DNA of 9,088 bases from Actinomycetes bacterium. Its GTDB lineage: Bacteria; Actinomycetota; Actinomycetes; Actinomycetales; Cellulomonadaceae. Of the stretch, positions 7,601 through 9,088 are shown piece by piece. The notes under the pieces were generated by a model. It had not been told where the DNA came from, made no database searches, and saw nothing but the letters and a program-made list of their open reading frames with translations. Each line of letters begins with the position of its first letter. Position 1 is the stretch's first letter. The translations under genes were made by a program, and so were the position numbers. Where the stretch lies: the NCBI GenBank assembly GCA_023418375.1, contig JAEZZV010000026.1, positions 1 through 9,088 on the forward strand, given 5' to 3'.

Positions 7601-8173
7601 GAGCCGGTGCGCGATGAGCGCGATGACGACGGCGACGACCGGGAAGGCGATCCATGCCGGCCACCACGTCAGGCCGGCGACCACCCAGGCGAGCGTCGAG
7701 CGCAGGAGGCTCCGGCCCGTCTGCCAGCCCATGCGCCGCAGCAGCATGGCGAGCTGGCGCGGGTCGTCGTCGATGCGGTCCAGGAGCTCGCCGACGGCCT
7801 GCTCCTCGAGAGCGGGCAGCGGCTGCCGGAAGGCGGCGCCGAGCGCGTCGGTGCGCAGACGCCCCTCCGCGCGTCCGACGACGGTGGAGAACATCGTGCG
7901 GCCGGCGGTGTCGAGGAGCGTTGCGCCGAGCAGCAGGACGCCGAGGGACAGGACGAGCCGGGGTGTCGGCGCCTCCGCGAGGCGTCCCGCGACCACCGTC
8001 GCCACGGTCTCGGCCACGGCGGCGACGACGGCGACAGCCACGGTGACGACCGTCGCGCCGGCCCGCAGCCGGTCCCAGGTGAGGGTGGCCGGGGCGGCCG
8101 GCGGTGCCGACGAGGTCGGCCCGGGACGGCCGACGCCGGTGGACGCCTCCGTCTCCGGGGTCACGTCGAGCAC
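4670..8173 (-). CDS. Full-length fused ABC exporter (TMD-NBD-TMD-NBD)
   Basis: A 1167-residue protein holding two complete ABC exporter halves, predicted to export lipids, peptides or drugs at the cytoplasmic membrane. The layout resembles the fused mycobacterial pump Rv0194. TMD1 spans about 38-310 and TMD2 about 620-900, each with around six hydrophobic segments. NBD1 (about 345-580) has Walker A GRTGAGKST (379-387), Q-loop Gln427, signature LSAGE (482-486), Walker B with Asp506 and catalytic Glu507, and switch His538. NBD2 (about 942-1160) has Walker A GRVGSGKSS (978-986), Gln1025 and canonical LSGGQ (1076-1080). There the glutamate is Asp1101 and the histidine position holds Thr1129. One ATP site therefore looks degenerate. 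The GTG start at 8173-8171 is set by AGGAGG 5 bases upstream. The substrate is unknown. The 160-residue gene follows 46 bases downstream. Confidence 0.92.
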   Translation of the reverse strand: MLDVTPETEASTGVGRPGPTSSAPPAAPATLTWDRLRAGATVVTVAVAVVAAVAETVATVVAGRLAEAPTPRLVLSLGVLLLGATLLDTAGRTMFSTVVGRAEGRLRTDALGAAFRQPLPALEEQAVGELLDRIDDDPRQLAMLLRRMGWQTGRSLLRSTLAWVVAGLTWWPAWIAFPVVAVVIALIAHRLTPEMARRKLAEEEAWSAHSAQLEEAVAGRDDVRSSLGQAHVVRQYAERSRDVLERVRDTCRASTAVALRTGLVLHALLAALAVAGVALVGDGRVSVTQLVTLWLLVTMLVGQLSQLSNHLPELQAGLGAVRRIRSLLDAPQEPLDGGSLPGGPLAVEIRDLTFTYPGGFALRDVTLTVPAGTTCALVGRTGAGKSTLAKLLSRAVEPPAGTVFVGGADVTETAIDGLRRAVGVVTQRTEIVAATLAENITLFADVPRARVEAAVEALGLTAWVASLPDGLDTRLGASGTTLSAGEEQLVAFARLLVRDVGIVVLDEATARMDPQTEHRVTHAAERLLAGRTGIVVAHRLSTTRRCDAVAVLDRGVLVQHGDRARLAREAGPYRDLLRAGGEERRVTAGAPLVSRAERRPRRAVAHVPAPRLARTVARMITVHPRWGLLGAAGFLVSSLLGAYGAVTGWLWGQVVTALDAGERPWATTVALAAVLLAAPVTIAIAFRTYPLWWSAVGLRLRLAVLRGQTRQHRLPRTPPGEVTARALDSDRAVWYADRWVDVGTGVAVVVATGVAGRSLVAGAVVAAVLVLSAVVSAAGSPLAGRSARVAGDERAAYGRSLVSVLDAVRTIKLAAVDDVVRAHLTRVDARRIEASVREHRVRSVLDGVPAFLVQAGVTAAWAVYFADFWGLATALLVSTAVAGSGWFGTVFGAAVTEAPVARRWLQATAELAGRADLVSLPPGVDIVTGRAPAPEPPPRVPLRRLTLEGLTAVHEDGTVGVADVDLTLEAGELVLLTGRVGSGKSSLLAALAGLVDHEGAIRWNDEEVEDPELFLRPGQVAYVAQVPRVLSGTFGDNIALDHDRGLEAATDDARLASDVEAAGGHGALVGNRGVRLSGGQVQRLALARALATGAELIVADDVSSALDARTEGELWDALARRGTTVVGATSKASALARADRVVVLDEGRVAATGPWHELADEWGHLAG

Positions 8174-8184
8174 GGGTTCCTCCT
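8171..8184 (-). promoter_or_regulatory. Ribosome binding site that fixes the GTG start of the ABC exporter
   Basis: On the minus strand AGGAGG (8184-8179) lies 5 bases before GTG (8173-8171). The frame stays open for 60 more codons upstream, but those encode an Arg/Pro-rich stretch without homology to an exporter N-terminus and would overlap the divergent gene's start. The GTG is therefore preferred. Confidence 0.75.
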
Positions 8185-8322
8185 GGGGCGTCGATGAGCG
8201 GAGCAACGGTAGTCGCCGCTCCCGGGCGAGGTCGCGCTGATTCCGGGCGGCCGGGACGAACGGGGCCGCCCCGTGCGTTGCCCACAGCGGGACCGGACCG
8301 GGGACGCGGGAGAGGATGCGGC
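8174..8322. other. Divergent intergenic region between ABC exporter and oxygenase genes
   Basis: About 150 bases separate the two start codons, so both promoters should lie here. A minus-strand TACCGT (8211-8206) could be a -10 for the exporter, but no matching -35 is seen. A plus-strand TTGCCC (8278-8283) has no good -10 partner. The perfect inverted repeat at 8245-8271 lies near the middle and is listed separately. Confidence 0.35.
8245..8271. repeat. Perfect 8-bp inverted repeat in the divergent region
   Basis: GGGCGGCC (8245-8252) and GGCCGCCC (8264-8271) are exact reverse complements separated by 11 bases. The centre at about 8258 is 10 bases from the midpoint between the two divergent start codons. 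That placement would suit an operator acting on both genes, but an all-G/C repeat can arise by chance in DNA of this composition. Confidence 0.35.
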
Positions 8323-9088
8323 ATGAGCGCCATGGGGACGGTGGCCGACGCACGCCGACGCGTCGGCGGCGTCATCTTCGAGCGTGTCGCCGGGCCCGAC
8401 GGCGCCGCGAACCGCGAGCGCATCCACACCCGTCCCGGGCCGCGCTGGTTCCCGGCCGGCTCGCCGATCCAGGTGGTGCACGGCGACGCGTCGATGTTCG
8501 TCGGCGGCCTGCGTGCGCTGCTGCTGCAGTCGCTGCACCCGGCCGCGATGTCGGCGGTCGCGGCCCACTCCGGCTACCGCGGGGACCCGTGGGGCCGGCT
8601 CGCGCGCACGTCGACCTTCCTCGCGGTCACCACCTTCGGCGCGGCCGACGACGCCGCCGACGCCGTCGCGCGGGTGCGCGGCATCCACGACCGGGTGCGC
8701 GGGAAGACTCCCGCGGGTGTGCCGTACGTCGCCGGCGACCCCGAGCTGCTCGCGTGGGTGCACGTGGCGGAGGTGGACAGCTTCCTGCGCGCGCACGACA
8801 GGTACGGCGCGCGGCCGCTGGACCGCGCGGGGCGCGACGAGTACGTGCGCCAGACGGCCGTCGTCGGGCGGGCGCTCGGGGCCGCGGGGGTGCCGGAGAC
8901 CGTGGCCGAGCTCGCCGACCGGCTGGACGGCTTCCGGCCGCAGCTGACCGCGACCGAGGCCGCGCTCGACACCGCGCACTTCATCCTGCGTGAGCCGCCG
9001 CTCGGCGGGCCGCTGCGGGCGCCCTACGGGCTGCTCACCGCGGGGGCGGTCGAGCTGCTGCCCGCGTGGGCGCGCGCCGAGCTGCGGC
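8323..9088 (+). CDS. DUF2236 / MpaB-family oxygenase-like protein, N-terminal part (runs off right edge)
   Basis: The first 255 codons are present with no stop before the window ends. The sequence matches the DUF2236 (oxygenase MpaB) family, which includes the rubber-cleaving latex-clearing proteins and fungal MpaB. Seen: RIHTRPGPRWFP (33-44), GDASMFVGGLRALLLQSLHPAAM (54-76, with His72), HSGYRGDPWGRLARTSTF (82-99), GIHDRVRG (120-127, His122) and AWVHVAEVDSFL (144-155, His147). The R-x-x-x-T pair Arg92/Thr96 followed by a histidine some 26 residues on resembles the haem-pocket residues described for latex-clearing protein, but haem binding here is inferred. No signal peptide is seen. The ATG at 8323 has AGAGGA (8311-8316) 6 bases upstream; an in-frame ATG at 8332 is an alternative. 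It is divergent from the ABC exporter. The actual substrate is unknown. Confidence 0.87.
   Translation, partial: MSAMGTVADARRRVGGVIFERVAGPDGAANRERIHTRPGPRWFPAGSPIQVVHGDASMFVGGLRALLLQSLHPAAMSAVAAHSGYRGDPWGRLARTSTFLAVTTFGAADDAADAVARVRGIHDRVRGKTPAGVPYVAGDPELLAWVHVAEVDSFLRAHDRYGARPLDRAGRDEYVRQTAVVGRALGAAGVPETVAELADRLDGFRPQLTATEAALDTAHFILREPPLGGPLRAPYGLLTAGAVELLPAWARAELR

Noticed and set aside
7110..8240. Plus-strand open frame opposite the first half of the ABC exporter
   Set aside because: A Ser/Arg/Thr-rich antisense shadow without a ribosome binding site or recognisable motif.
4653..8429. Minus-strand open frame of about 1258 codons in another frame over the ABC exporter
   Set aside because: It overlaps the ABC gene on the same strand in a different frame. 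Its Arg/Gly/Ala-rich product lacks any motif, while the other frame encodes complete Walker, signature and transmembrane segments.
1..9088. CRISPR arrays, insertion sequences, toxin-antitoxin pairs or a biosynthetic or defence cluster
   Set aside because: No regularly spaced repeats, transposase or integrase motifs or small paired genes are visible, and the recognised genes do not form a known cluster.

Overview
The window is very GC-rich chromosomal DNA in which every real reading frame shows the strong G/C third-position bias of a high-GC actinobacterium. The gene content fits a member of the Micrococcales such as a Cellulomonas-like organism: a ThrE-type exporter, tRNA genes with no encoded CCA, a fructosamine-kinase-family protein, a full-length fused ABC exporter and a DUF2236/MpaB-family oxygenase. 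The genus is an inference; no rRNA or marker gene is present to fix it.

Layout from left to right. On the minus strand at the left edge is an unrecognised gene that runs off the window (1-156), sitting just downstream of a patatin-like phospholipase gene (170-1300); the two look like an operon. Divergent from these is a threonine/serine exporter family gene (1464-2732, plus). A stable-RNA block follows on the plus strand: tRNA-Ser(GCT) at 2840-2930 and tRNA-Arg(ACG) at 3081-3153, each with its own plausible promoter and followed by a strong hairpin. A fructosamine-kinase-family gene (3240-4118, plus) converges on a minus-strand pair: a 1167-residue fused ABC exporter (8173 down to 4670) and a downstream 160-residue protein of unknown function (4623 down to 4141). 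Divergent from the ABC gene is an oxygenase-like DUF2236 gene that begins at 8323 and runs off the right edge.

There is no sign of a mobile element, CRISPR array, prophage, toxin-antitoxin pair or defence island. The genes look like ordinary chromosomal accessory and housekeeping functions: lipid hydrolysis, amino-acid export, translation, repair of glycated molecules, and efflux. The most interesting molecular detail is the ABC exporter. It carries two complete TMD-NBD halves in one chain. The second NBD has lost both the catalytic glutamate and the switch histidine, while the signature motifs are arranged so that one ATP site is canonical and the other degenerate. No clearly new system is visible. 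The unknown 160-residue protein, probably co-transcribed with that pump, and inverted repeats in the two divergent intergenic regions are the best places for a second look.
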